Shown piece after piece: positions 23,346-35,899 of a DNA stretch of 64,000 nt. The DNA comes from Monosporascus cannonballus (lineage: Eukaryota > Ascomycota > Sordariomycetes > Xylariales). The stretch covers positions 124,001 through 188,000 of the forward strand of contig QJNS01000116.1 of assembly GCA_004154925.1 (NCBI GenBank), written 5' to 3'. Under the pieces are notes generated by a model. The model ran no database searches. It saw nothing but the letters and a program-made list of their open reading frames with translations, and had not been told where the DNA came from. Numbering within the stretch: the stretch's first letter is position 1; each line of letters starts with the position of its first letter. The position numbers and the translations under genes are program-made.

Positions 23346-26300
23346 GTTATTAGTAAAAGTTCTTTAACAGGCACTTGGCATTAATAAGATTTTTGGCGGG
23401 TTCTTAAATGTTTTCGGAATTCGGGTGCTTTTTCCACTTAATCAGGTACTGGGTAAATCCGTTTTGTTTTCGTATATCGAAAATATTTTCCACTTTATAT
23501 ACTTATTCGTTTTTTATTTTTACATCGTTTTATATTGTATATACCTTAATGATATCCGTTATTGATTCGAATAAACAAACGTAAAAAACTATATAAAATG
23601 TAAGTTTTAGTAAAAATTTTAATTAATAATTATTTTCTAAGAATTTGTTAGCGATTTTATATGAATCGATATACTTAAAATCGAATTTTCTATTAGGTCG
23701 TTTTATTTAAATATCTTTGGTAACGAAAAAACCTATTCCCCTTTTTTGAAAATTAATCTTTTTCACTTTTTCTGGTTATGATATTTGCTTATTTGATTTC
23801 GTACGAATTTCAGTTTTAATTTTATTTTTTAATATAATTAACGTAATTATTTTAACATAAAAATTGCTTTAATATCAATTAGATTATAACTACGTAATCT
23901 TTCAAAAATTTTTGAAATAAAACCAAAATTTATAGTTGCTAATATTATTTTAATATTTTCGTAGTAACTAGTATTATAAGTCAATTATACGATTAATAAC
24001 TTTTCAACGCAATTTTTTCATTCGAAATTAATATGATATCGTAAATAAACTTCCAAAATTTGGTTCTTTCGTTTTATTTATTTATTTGCTTAAAATATAA
24101 AAACGTTAAATAATTTATAAATTAAGCCGATTTATATTATACGGCTTTGCTAAAACTTAGATATAAATATTAATCCTTTATTTGAAATGATTTTTAACTG
24201 TTATCTATATATATTAACCATATGTTTAAAAAGAATTTATGCTTTAATTTGGCGTTTATATCTTATAATATATTAAAAAATAAAACGATTTCGTAACTCG
24301 ATTTACGATTACAAAATTATCATCCCCATATATTTCTGTAATTAGATTTTTTAATAAAGGAAATTTAAAAATAAAGTCGAATATAACCAAATATTATAGT
24401 CGTTTTGTGACTAATAATGGCTGTAACTTTCCGTATAACTCATATCATCGTATTTTTATATTAACGCAAACATTATGTTGAAATATAATTTTTTGTACCG
24501 TTAATTTTGTTTTAAACAAAACAATATGTATGTTAAAACTGTTTTAAGGTTTTATAGATCACTTGATATTTATGTAACTGGTATTCGTATATTTTTCGCA
24601 TTTAATATTTTTGTTATTTTTTTAAAATTTGAATTTCATTTATTTTTTTGGTTTTTTAAGAAACCCTTATTATACTGTTGGATTTTCTGGCATATATTAA
24701 AGGGTACTACCCAAATTGTGGTAATTTATCGCAAGCGTAAATATTCCTTTATAGTACTATGAAATATTATATAATTAATTTGAACCAATCTTTTTTAAGG
24801 TTTAGTCGTTTGCTTAAAGCGTTTATTTTGTTATTTTTTAATCTTTTTTTATAAATAATAACGAAATTAAAATTCGCTAACTTTTTGACATAACGAAATT
24901 ATCGTTCTGTAAATTTTTTAGTCGTATTAAATAGGGTAAAATTTTGATAATCTGTATAAATTTTAATTTAATATAAATATCCCTTTAAAAAATAACTAAA
25001 TTTTGGAAATGTTATAATAATAGCCATAAATTCCTTATTTCGAATACTGTGATTAAATTGGGATACTTTTAACTTATATATAAAAATATAATAAAATATA
25101 ATTTTCCTTATTTATTTCGTTATCCGATTAATACGTTTTACGCGTAATTCGAAATATTCGTTTTTAACGTAACGAGACGGTTTAAATTGTAAATAATTAA
25201 TATTAATTCGTTAATAATTGTATTCTTCATATTTTAAAATATTTTTTTCGTATTTGGCGTTTATTTAAACTTTTTCTTTCGTAAGGTTCGTTAAGGATAT
25301 AACTATTTGACTAAAGTTTCTAATAAACCTTCTATTATAATTAGCGAATCCAAGGAATACCCATACCTTTTTAACCGTAATTAACGTTTGCCATTTTATA
25401 ATTATAGCGATTTTCTTAAGGTTTATCTTAATATGTCTTAAGGTAATAATATGTTTTAAATATTTTATTTCCTATATATAAAATTGATTTTTTTTTATGT
25501 TAATAAGTTACCTTACGTTTTATAAAACTTAAAAAACTTTATAAACGTATCCTGTATATACTTTTTCCGTTCTTAAGAAAATAAGAATATCGTAAAAATA
25601 ACAAATAATAAAAATTTCGAAATACTTTCGTAATATATGGTTAATTATTCGTTAAAAGATTATAAATATATTGGTAAATCCTATTAGCGTAATTAAATAC
25701 TTAAATAATTTATATTTCGTCTTAAAAGTTATTTTCCATTCGTATTTTCTTTTAATTCTGATAAGATTATATTTATTTTTAAAATCGAATATTATAAATA
25801 ATTAGGTTTCGTAAAATCGGTTTTTTACTTTCGTGATTTAGAGTAATGGTATTCGATTTTTAATAATAATATTATTTGAATGTCAATAATTAACCATAAG
25901 TTGCAATTTTTTATTTTCTTTGAAATACATAGAATATAACATATTCTACTGGTGAATTCGAAGGTCGAATCTATCTTTTTTATAACCGGTTTTCCAGATA
26001 TTTTTATAAAAATATGTAATTTGTTTCCGTTAAAGTTGTAAATGCGGTAAAACTTTATCGAAAATCTTTGCTTAAAAATTATTTCGTAATTTTATTCGTT
26101 ATGTTCTAATAATTTCGTATTAAGTTTCTTTTAAGAAGGCTACTTATACTTGTATTATTATGATAACATATTATTTAAATTTTCTAACTTTTGAGGTTAT
26201 TGTTTTAAATTATTATATAGTTACTTTAGTTTTATTTTGATGGTATTAACGATACGTCGCATTTTTTCCGATGCCCGTTTTTTTTTTCTATTTTGTCCTT

Positions 26301-26800
26301 TTAAGTAATAAGGATTCTGTGATATTTATATGCTTGCATTTGTCGCCATCTTTAATCGATTATTAAGATCTTAATTTTCTTTTATCTGTTAATAGAGTAT
26401 AAGATGAATTTTACTTAGCTAGTTCTTTTATTAATTAAAATTTCGTACTGGCGTATCTATAATAATCTTAAGGTTATATTGGAATTCCTAAATAAAATAA
26501 TGTCAAAATTAATTATTTAATATCGTCCTTGAATAAAAATCTCGAAATAATTAATTTCGCATATCAATTTTCCGTTTTCGTAAACAAATTCTTCACTTTT
26601 GACATTTATCGTTATATAAGGTTTTAACTTATATCTTTATAATAGTTCGAACTTATTAATGATATTTAATACAATATAGTTTCCGCTTAAACCTTCGTAA
26701 TCCATTATTATAGAATATTAATGAGTTCCGATTCGTATATTTAAAGTGATAAAGTTATTAACGGCTTTTATCGTTGCGTTTAAAGGCTTTTTTAAGAATG
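23345..26800 (-). pseudogene. pol relic of E
   Basis: The chromodomain (about 23350-23500) is the best preserved part: DIRKQNGFTQYLIKWKKHP with its Trp intact, then ENI and a TAA where Trp is expected, then EPAKNLINAK. Integrase (about 23550-24750), RNase H (about 24800-25150), RT (about 25200-26200) and protease (about 26440-26780) follow on the reverse strand. The RT box at about 25590 reads Tyr-Phe-Tyr-Asp, so one catalytic Asp is lost. Confidence 0.7.
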
Positions 26801-27767
26801 TCCTTCAAATATGTGGGTTTTATTATTTTGCAGCTTTTTTACAGATAACTTTCTTTTTAATTCCTTTTCGAGTTTGTGTAATTTTGTCTATATTCTTATA
26901 TTTAACGCATTAAGTTATTATATTTAGTATTATTGCCGGCATATTATTCTATTAAATTATATTATTTATTTTTAATTTTGTTATAAATTGTTTTTTTATC
27001 AGGTAAATTATTTTTAATAGCTTCGATTATATCTTATTATACGTTATTTTAATTATCGTTTTAGAACCTTTTTAGAAATTAAGGTATGCTTTCTTTTATA
27101 GCCTTCCTTTTATAAAGGTTTATAATAAATGCCAATTACAAATGAAAATTTATAATAGTTTTTTAATAAGGATTTTTTATTATATACTAAATTAACTTTT
27201 GTTTCGTTTAGTAATTATACCATTAGTAATAATAAAAAGGATTTTTCTGCGAATACTGTTTTTTTTTTCGAGCCAGCTTTTTGTTTCGGATTATTTAATA
27301 AATATTTTTTACAGCTATAAATCGAAAATATCGATAACATTTTTTATCGTTTTTGTTATTTCCGGTACGGTTTAGAAAATCGAATCTTTCATAATACATA
27401 CGAGTAATTCTTTCGTAAATGTACTATTTTCATTTTTCGTAATCGGGATATTCCCGTCGTTAATAATATATGACATATATTTTGCTGTATCGATTAAGGG
27501 TTGCGGGATAGATCTTTTCTATTTAATTCTTATATTCGCGAAATTTTTCTTATAATGTTTTTTATTAGGCTTGCAATACCTATCAAGGCAGTTTCCTAGT
27601 TTTTCGTATATTTTTGTCGAATTTCTTGTCGTGATGGCCTTTGTTAGATTTTTTGCTATAGGGGGCCTGGTACGTACTTAGGCCGAATTATATTGATGGG
27701 TTTGCTTCCGTTTTTCTGATTTTCTCTGGATTATTTTTTAGGTACTGGTTTTTAGTTATTTTAACGG

Positions 27768-28138
27768 TGTTATGACATAGCAGGCTGCGGCCTGTGGAAA
27801 CGGTCGCAACGAGAACAATAACTAAGCCATGTAAGTCGAGTCACGTAATAGCTTAACAGGATCGATCGTAGAGCTCATAGAGCTAGGCTCGATGGGATCG
27901 ATCGTAAAGCTCATAAAGCTAGGCTTAACGGGATTAAAAAATGCAAATATAATACGTTCTTTATTTTTATAATTTAAATAATATTAATTTATAATAATAA
28001 TTCGTTATTTAACGTATTTTTGCAATTACGAGATATAAAATATTATTATATTTATTATTTAGTTTTTTCCGATATTATTATTAATATAAACCCATATGAT
28101 TAAGGTTTAATAATTAGTTAAACAGCCTAGTCGTTATA
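27768..28138 (+). repeat. 5' LTR of F (371 bp)
   Basis: The U3 has a duplicated block of about 36 bp (GGATCGATCGTAGAGCTCAT and GGATCGATCGTAAAGCTCAT, about 27860-27930), the inverse of the repeat in the LTRs of H. It ends TCGTTATA. Confidence 0.75.
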
Positions 28139-28257
28139 TATTGCAAATGTTTATTTAATAATATCGTTAAATTTTGAGCAATATCGCCGATATTATATCT
28201 ACCAACAAATAGCCCGAACAGCCCATTTACCAGGTCCCTAATAACTCGGATACAGAA

Positions 28258-29690
28258 ATGGAATCCGAAAGAAAAAAGGAAAAACTTCGTTTTTCTCGTA
28301 GAAAAGTTTTTCGACGCCTGAATACTATAAACGAACGCATTATTTAGCTTAAGAAAAACAATAATAACCTTACGATATCCTTTTAAACTTTCCATAAAAA
28401 ACTTAAGGAGAAAAAGAAAGTTCTCGAAACCGGAAAACCTTTTTAAACGAATTAAATTATTTAATTAAATTTTATTAAAAAACTACAAAAAGGTTTTAAG
28501 CTTTCTAAGACAAAACGGTGCGATAAAATTTCGACCAAATTATAATTGCTTTTAATTTAATATGAAATATACTTTAGGTATTTTCGTATTTAATTAATTA
28601 TATTTATTTTATAAATTAAGTTCGTAATCGAACGATATATTAGAAATACATTTATTTTGTTAAAGCCCGTTATAAAGAAATATATTATTTTATTACACGA
28701 AAAACGAAATCCGGGAATATTACGAATATATAGTAATGACGAATAATCCCAATAAACTTTAACGAAAGTTTTCGGAATAATAAATAAAAAAACCAAAATT
28801 AAAATATCAATTTAATAGTTATAATAAAAAGAATTAATATTTAATTACAGTAATACGCTTATTTTGTTAGTTGTTAAATTAAATAAAAAATAAAAAATAT
28901 TGATAACTAAAATTTTGAACGGTTTAAAAAAATATAAGAAAAACCTCTTAAATTTAGCGGGCCTAATTATTTACCAGATTATATCGCTATAATAATAAAG
29001 ATCGATAATCGATAATACGCTAAACGTATTAAAGGTATTAAAAGAAAAAACAATAGAAAACCTTGATATACGGCTAATACTAACGTTTTTCGACACGGTA
29101 ACACTTTTTACGATATAAAACTAGAACTTATAAAATTAGAAATTACTTATAGAAAAAATTAAAACCAAACCGAATACTTTAATTGCAACAAAATAAGGCA
29201 TAAGGCAGCATGGTAAAAAATGCATAAAAAACCTCGTTAAAATAATTAAAGACCTGTAGCCGTAAAATATTGCTGAAAAAATTTAAAAAACGGAAGTAAA
29301 TGTATTAATATACTTCGGCCTAAGTATATATCAGGCTCTTTATAGCGAAAAGTCTAATAAAGGTTAATATAAAACAAATTCAACAAAAAATGCAAAAAAC
29401 TAGGAAACGAACTTAATAAATATTGTAAATCTAATAAAAAGAATTATAAAAATAATTACGCAAATATTAGAATTAAATTGAAAAAGTTTATTCCGGAATT
29501 TTTAATCGATATAACAAAATCCATACTACATATGATCGATGACGAAAATATCTCGATTATAAGAAATAAAAATAATATATCTATAAACGGATTACCTGTA
29601 TATATTATAAAGAATTTAAATTTTTAAACGGTACAAAGAATATCAAAAATAATAAATAGTAATATCGATATTTTCGATTTATAACCCTAA
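28258..29690 (+). pseudogene. gag relic of F
   Basis: Starts MESERKKEKLRFSRRKVFRR, close to the gag of D, then decays through many TAA codons. A knuckle remnant lies near 29180 (FNCNKIRHK). The reverse ORFs at 28114-28395 and 28590-28796 overlap it antisense and are taken as shadows. Confidence 0.65.
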
Positions 29691-30264
29691 AGAATATTTA
29701 GTAACTGGCCGAAATAAAAAGCTAAGCAAAAGAAATAATACCCCTAAAAAAACCCTTTTGATTATTATTAAAAGTCCGACTATCAAATGAAACAAGAATT
29801 AATTTGATATATAAAAAAAGAATATTACTAAAAAAATTATTACAAATCTTTATTTTCAATTAATATTTATTATAAACCCTTGTGAAAAAAGCTATTAAGG
29901 AAGCAATACGTTAATATATAAACAAACTTTAAAACGATAATTAATACGACATATAATAAGATATAATCGTAAATATAAAAAACAATTTATTTACTGAGAA
30001 ACTAATTATAGCAAAGTTAAAACCAATTAATATAATTCAAAAAAATAATACGCCGGCAATAACGACAAAGACAGCAACCTAATGTATTAAACGTAAAAAT
30101 AAAGATAGAATTCGACAAATTTAAATAGGAACTAAAAAAAGGTTACTTATAAAGAAGCCGCAAAATAACAAAACTTAAAGAAATTAAAAAGAATTCCCAA
30201 AAAAGCTTTAAACGCAATAACAAAACCGTTAATAACTTTATTACTTTGGATATACGAATCGGAA

Positions 30265-30616
30265 TATAACGGCTAAGTGATTTAACCAATTATTAAACCT
30301 TAATCGTACAGGTTTATGTTAATAGGAATATCGTAGAAAATTGAACAATAAATACAATAATAAATTATGTTTCTGAATACCAAAAATACCTTGGATAACG
30401 ATATTATATTACAAGCTGATATCATTTAAATTATGGAAATAATAAATATATATATTGTGATTCTGTTTATTAATTTATTATTAATATATTAGTAATCCGG
30501 CTTACTGGCTTGCTATCTGTAAGTTAGTAATCTGTTACGTAATTTGTCTTATTGCGCTTTTATGGTTAAGTCGTAACAAACCGTTTTTGGAAACCGTAGT
30601 TCGTCGAGTTATAATA
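30265..30616 (-). repeat. 3' LTR of G (352 bp)
   Basis: Starts TATAACGGCTAAG and ends GAGTTATAATA. It is shorter than the LTRs of B and E by about one 35-bp unit. Confidence 0.75.
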
Positions 30617-31901
30617 CGATTTCTTTTTTTTACAAATTTTGCCTTTAAGATTTTCTTTTTTTGGTAAGCGTTTTGTATTTATTTAACATATTTTCCGGTA
30701 TATTTAACCGTTATTTCTATATATTCGAATAATAACTGATTTTGGCTAATTTAATTAAACTTAAAAGTTTTGACGTAATATTTTGTTTTTTTATTTTTTC
30801 TCAATAATTTAATTATCTAAAAATAAACGAGGTTATTCGTTATAAAAAATATGTTCGTTAAAGGTGCTTATATAACGGGATAGAAATCCCTATTTCTATA
30901 ATTAATCGTTATATCGTAAAGTCAAAAAGATTAAAAAAGGAAAAATTAATGGCCGAAAAATCTTTATTCAAAATTTTTACGCATTTCTTTCGTATATGTC
31001 GGTAGTATTAGTATTATTAATTTTAAGGTGCCAAAATTGTTAATCGTATTTTTTAATCTATGGACAATCTTAACAACCTTATATAATTAAAAATAAAATC
31101 TATAATTAAAATACAAGCTTTAAAGAAGGTAAATCTTATTATTTAGAGTGCGATAAATTAAGCAATTTTTTCCTTGGATCTTATAAACTGAAATATTATT
31201 ATTTCGAGTAATTCCGTCGTTATTAAAAATGTTTTTTAACAGACGTTAGGCGTTAATAAGATTTTTAACGGGTTCTCGGGTGTTTTTGGAATCCGGATGC
31301 TTTTTGTACTTGATTGGGTACTAAATAAATCCGTTTTGTTTTCGTATATCGAACACTTTTTCCACCTTATATACTTATTCATTTTCTACCTTTACGTTAT
31401 CTTATACCCTATACACCTTGATTTTATCTCCTATTAATTCGAATAAAGAAACGTAAAAGTTAAATAGGATTTAACTTTGGTGAAAATTCTAATTAATAAT
31501 TGTTTTCTGAGATTTTTTTGGCGATTTTATATGGAGCGATATATTTAAAATCGAGTCTTTTGCTAGGTTGTTTTATTCAAATATTTTTGGTAACGAAGAA
31601 AATTATTTTCCCTTTTTAAAAGTTGGTCCTTTTAACTTTTTCTTGTTATAATATTGATATATCTGGTTACGTACGAATTCCATTTTTATGTTTATTTCGT
31701 AATGCAGCTATCGTAATTACTTTGACGTAAAATTTATTTGAATATTAAATACATCGTTACTATATATTCTTTTTCTAAATTTTTAAAATAAAACCAAAGT
31801 TTGCGTTTATAAGTATTATTTTAATGTTTTTGTAATAACCGGTATTATAGGCTAATTATGCGATTAATAATATCATAACCTATTTGCTTTCTTCGTAATT
31901 G
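30265..31901 (-). mobile_element. Ty3/gypsy chromovirus G (reverse), 3' fragment
   Basis: The 3' LTR (30265-30616) is followed by the antisense-ORF zone, chromodomain (about 31230-31380) and the first part of integrase. It is lost beyond about 31902, where the LTR remnant of D starts. CGGAA (30260-30264) would be its target duplication. Its U3 has two copies of the 35-bp unit instead of three. Confidence 0.7.
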
Positions 31902-32097
31902 ATATAATATATACGTTTATTATTTCCATAATTTAAATAATTTCAGTTTGCAATAAGATATCGTTACTTAAGATACCTTTGATATTACGAGACGTAATAC
32001 GTTATTATATCTATTGCTCAGTTTTCCAAGATACTCCTGCCAACATAAACCCGTACGACTAAGGTTTAATAGTTGGTTAAACCCCCTAGCCGTCACA
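31902..32097 (+). repeat. 3' LTR remnant of D (about 196 bp)
   Basis: Matches the second half of the 5' LTR at 16605-17022, from ATATACGTTTATTATTTCC to CCTAGCCGTCACA, followed by the TTTTA duplication. It is clearly less C-to-T/G-to-A mutated than the 5' copy. Confidence 0.8.
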
Positions 32098-32121
32098 TTT
32101 TACCACCCAGCAAGCGATATT
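32098..32121 (+). pseudogene. FunK1-type fungal protein kinase, piece 3
   Basis: A 24-bp sliver of host DNA between elements D and J. Removing D (with one TTTTA) joins it in frame to piece 2 as TNALLPPSKRY. Removing J (5-bp near-duplication ATATT/ATTTT) carries the same frame on to SAFPTKADNNTLSNR at 37608. Tiny, but fixed on both sides by target duplications. Confidence 0.6.
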
Positions 32122-32283
32122 TGTCAGCTAGCAGGGGGGTGTTCTAGTACCCCATATATAGAAGATTCCCTCTGATCGGAACATATATGTTCCGGGACTA
32201 GATCACCTTAAAGTGCAGTGCGCGTTCTAGAGCACCTATAACGAGTTCTTAAGACATATAACTATTATCCCTTATATCTGATA
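32122..32283 (+). repeat. 5' LTR of J (162 bp)
   Basis: Starts TGTCAGCTAGCAGGGG and ends TATCTGATA (CA decayed to TA). It contains the 16-bp perfect palindrome GGAACATATATGTTCC at 32178-32193. Differences from the 3' LTR are almost all transitions. Confidence 0.9.
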
Positions 32284-35200
32284 ATTAAAAATCTTATTTA
32301 TTTAATTAGGGCATATATTTATTAATTAGTTATTATTAAAACAATATAAGCTATATATCAGTTGTAATTATCGAAATACGCCAATAATAATAATAATAAC
32401 CGTACCGTTAACGTTCTTCGTTATTTACAAAAGACCTCAGAACTAAGATTGTTTTAAAAGCGAATTCCAATTTAAAATATCCGTGCTTAATATTTGGAAT
32501 TATATTGATCTTAATTAAAACTTATAATGGCCTATTAAACCTATAAAACCTAATATAACTTCCTATTTAAAGAAATAAATCCGTTATATAATACGAATTA
32601 ATACCGGAAGCGGTTTTTTATTTATATTTATATTTTTCGAGAAAACTATCGAAAAAATCGATTAAATTAATTATTTAACGAATACCTTTAAAATAACAAC
32701 TGAAAACAGATAAACTAATAATTAGGACTTTACGGCGTATATTAATAAAAATTAAAAATACGATATTTTTCGCAAAAATATTAACGACCTTACGAAATAA
32801 ATCCAAAAGTCGGTATTTCCAATAATTAAAAAAATTAACCTTTTTCTAGAAAAAAACTTACGAAAGTAGTACGCCAGCTTAGGCGAATTCGACAAGGTGT
32901 ATATATGATAACAAACTCCTAATTAACGTTTAACGGAAATACCGCAAATAATTAAAGCTAATTTCGAAATTAACAAAAAACCTAAACGAATAAATTATAA
33001 AATAACAAAAGATTATGGCCTAAAAATAACGATATAGTATTCCGAAAACGAAAATAACGATCGTATAGGTTAACGACTTATATATAATACTGGCCCTTAT
33101 TATCGGAACCTGGACGATTACTTTTCAAATAGTAAAAAAAGCCGAGATTAATAATAACACGATTAGTTATTAAAAATAATAACGACCTTATTAAATTATT
33201 AAATTATAAAGAACTTGCAACAATCGTTAAAAAATATTAAGGTAACGTTTTTAACGTTTTACGGGATATTTGCAAACTTTTTTAATTAAGATAATTATAA
33301 TTAGGAAAATGCCAAAAATACTAACCTTTAACCGCAAAGAAAAATCTTAAGCCGTAAGCCGAAATAAGATAACCGTAAAAGTTCTTATACGGATTAAAAT
33401 AGTAATAAATAAAAACGCTAAAAATTAAATACATAGCGTACCCGTGATAAAGTATACCTAATTAATTATTATATATTATTTAATTATTATTATGCATTTT
33501 TTAAGCAAAACATAGGAAATTTCCGTTTTAATAATAAAATGGTAATATATGTTTAAGGACGAATTTCTGCCGATTAATTTTTAAAAGAAAACATCAACTG
33601 CTTATCGAAAATTATGAAAGGATTTATTATATAAAAAACAATTTAATTTCTAAAATAAAGACAATAAATATTAATATATTTTTTAATTATTAATTAATAT
33701 AACATTATAAATACCTTATTTTACACCTTTAAAAATTCAACTATTTTGGATTTAAGGTTCATATTATATATTTTTAACCTAATTAATAAATTTTTGAACT
33801 TTAAACTTACCATATAAAATAACGAGATATACGTAAATAATAATTTTGTTTATATTAAAAATACGGAAAAATTAATGTAATTTTTCGAAATTTCAGCGGT
33901 ACAAAAGCGTTACGTTTATACGACATAACATATTGCGAAAATTTCGTATATAACCTAATATCTTTCCGGTAATTCCGGAAAAAAGGTTATTAATAAAATA
34001 ATAAAAAACTAATAATTTTCTTTAATATAAATATAATTAGATAATTGTTACGTTAATAAATAAAATTAATTAATTCGTTATTATAAATAATAACATAATA
34101 ATTATGTATATAATTTTAATAATTTATAAACGCAACGTTAATTCGTAAATAACGAAATTATTACGAATCGATAATAGTACTATATAATACCTGAAATCAA
34201 AATACCTAAAACCCGAAATAATCGCTTGATTATAGTCCTATACGAAAAATATCCGCCTAAAAGGTCCTATAATAATTAAATGCCAAATATATGGTAAAAC
34301 GAAAGCTAAAAAGTTAATATGCCGTAAACCAAAAAAAGGAATATCTCGATTAAGATAAAAATTGTTATTAACGTTATAAACTTTAGAAAGAACCCTGAAA
34401 AATATAAATATGTTATATTTGCCACCGATAAATATTTAGGTTTTAATTAAGATATTTATTTTAAAAACCGAAAACAAAATATATTAATTATAAAGTTACG
34501 ATTTTTTTTAAAAATCTTAAAAAACTAAAATAAGGTTTTCCTATAAGTAATTAAATGCAATAATAAAAGCCTAAAAAATTACTAAGATCGAAATATACTT
34601 TAATTATTTTTTTAGTATTAAATTTAAATTCTTAATATTATATATTTAGGTAAAAAAAAGGAATATAAAACGTTTAAAGGGTATAATTAAGGAGAAAATA
34701 ATTACAATGTAAAATAACGTTAAATTATTTTTGTTTTTAATCGTATATATTTTAAAGCAGCAATATACTTATATAATCGTACCTTTAAACACGTATTTTT
34801 TAATAAAACTTATACAAAATTTATTATATTTACCTAACGTACAAAAACAATATTGTAATATTTAATTAAAAGTTTTAATAAATTTATTTATAAATATATG
34901 GTTATATAACTTACGATATAATAATTATTGCCATAAAAAATTAAAAATTTTAAAAATTGAATCTTTAAATATAAATTAATTATTTTCTTTGTTTCAAATT
35001 TGCGAATATTTATAAGACTAAATATTAATTAATTAAGAAAGTTATTATTATTCGAAATACATAATTTAACGAAAAGGTAATTTTTTAAAATAATATTAAA
35101 AATTTAAAAGATAATTTTTATATATTATAAAAAGAATTACAGAAATTATTCTGATAAATAAGAATACTTAATTAAAACAATGATTATTTAATTTATATAT

Positions 35201-35899
35201 AAAAAAGGATAAAAACCAAAATAAAATAATTTAATTACCGGTTAAATAAGGAAAATAATTCGAAAAAGGTATTAACGTATAATATGTATGGAATAAAAAA
35301 AATAAACTTATTTGTAAAAAATTAAATATCCTTATATAACCGTTATGGTCGAATTATTTCCGCCGTTTAGATTATTATTACCGCCAATATTTACTTTAAT
35401 AATTATTACGATTATTATGTTATCGAAAAAATAAAAATAACCTTAGGTGTTCTTAATATCATTTAATCGAAAATAATAATAAAAAACGAAAATATTTTAT
35501 AAGTTATAAATATAAGTTCTTCGTATATTCCGTATTAAAAACATATTATCCGAAACAAATAGAAAGTATGGAAATTATATTTAATAAAAAACGTTTAATT
35601 TTTTTAAAAAATACGTACGATAACCGGCCGATAAGTTACGAAAATTTAAAAACGTTAATTACTCGAAATACGCATTATCTTAATCGGAAATATAATAATG
35701 CCGTAATATATAAAAAAAATATTTAAATTATAAAATCGGATATATAAACGTAATTTACCATTATTATTACGACACCATAAAAAATTAAATATATATCTAT
35801 AAAAAGAAATATGTCGTAAAGTCGAAAAACTTTATTTACAAAATTACAAGGAAATATAATTTTGAAAAGCTGTTAATTAGTTTTTTGCTAAAGGGAAAT
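32284..35899 (+). other. Copia J interior, too mutated to resolve
   Basis: Expected to hold gag, protease and integrase by the standard Ty1/copia order. I see no reliable motif; nearly all reading frames are broken by TAA. Confidence 0.45.

Larger units (their letters stand above)
22354..27767 (-). mobile_element. Ty3/gypsy chromovirus E (reverse), 5' end lost
   Basis: The 3' LTR is at 22354-22741, followed on the reverse strand by the antisense-ORF zone (22742-23345), chromodomain, integrase, RNase H, RT, protease and part of gag up to 27767, where F begins. Its LTR is the same length as that of B and has the same U3 tandem repeats, so the two are one subfamily. The forward ORF at 24526-24762 is antisense to integrase and is not a gene. 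Confidence 0.75.
27768..30264 (+). mobile_element. Ty3/gypsy chromovirus F, 5' part
   Basis: Starts with a clean 5' LTR end (TGTTATGACATAGC at 27768) inside the gag of E. It carries a gag relic and the start of protease, and stops at 30264 where element G begins. AACGG (27763-27767) would be its target duplication; the right copy is lost with the deletion. Its LTR is of the same U3 type as H and I. Confidence 0.75.
16605..32097 (+). mobile_element. Ty3/gypsy chromovirus D, host of a nest of insertions
   Basis: The 5' LTR starts at 16605 (TATTATAACC) and a 3' LTR remnant ends at 32097 (CCGTCACA). TTTTA flanks both ends (16600-16604 and 32098-32102), which shows that these are the two ends of one insertion into FunK1. 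D runs 16605-22353. E is inserted there in reverse, F is inserted in E at 27768, and G in F at 30265. The right parts of G, F and E and most of the right part of D are missing. One deletion from inside G to inside D's 3' LTR (junction about 31902-31912) explains all of it. Confidence 0.8.

Noticed and set aside
24526..24762. Forward ORF of 78 codons in element E
   Set aside because: Antisense to the integrase relic of E; no homology pattern.
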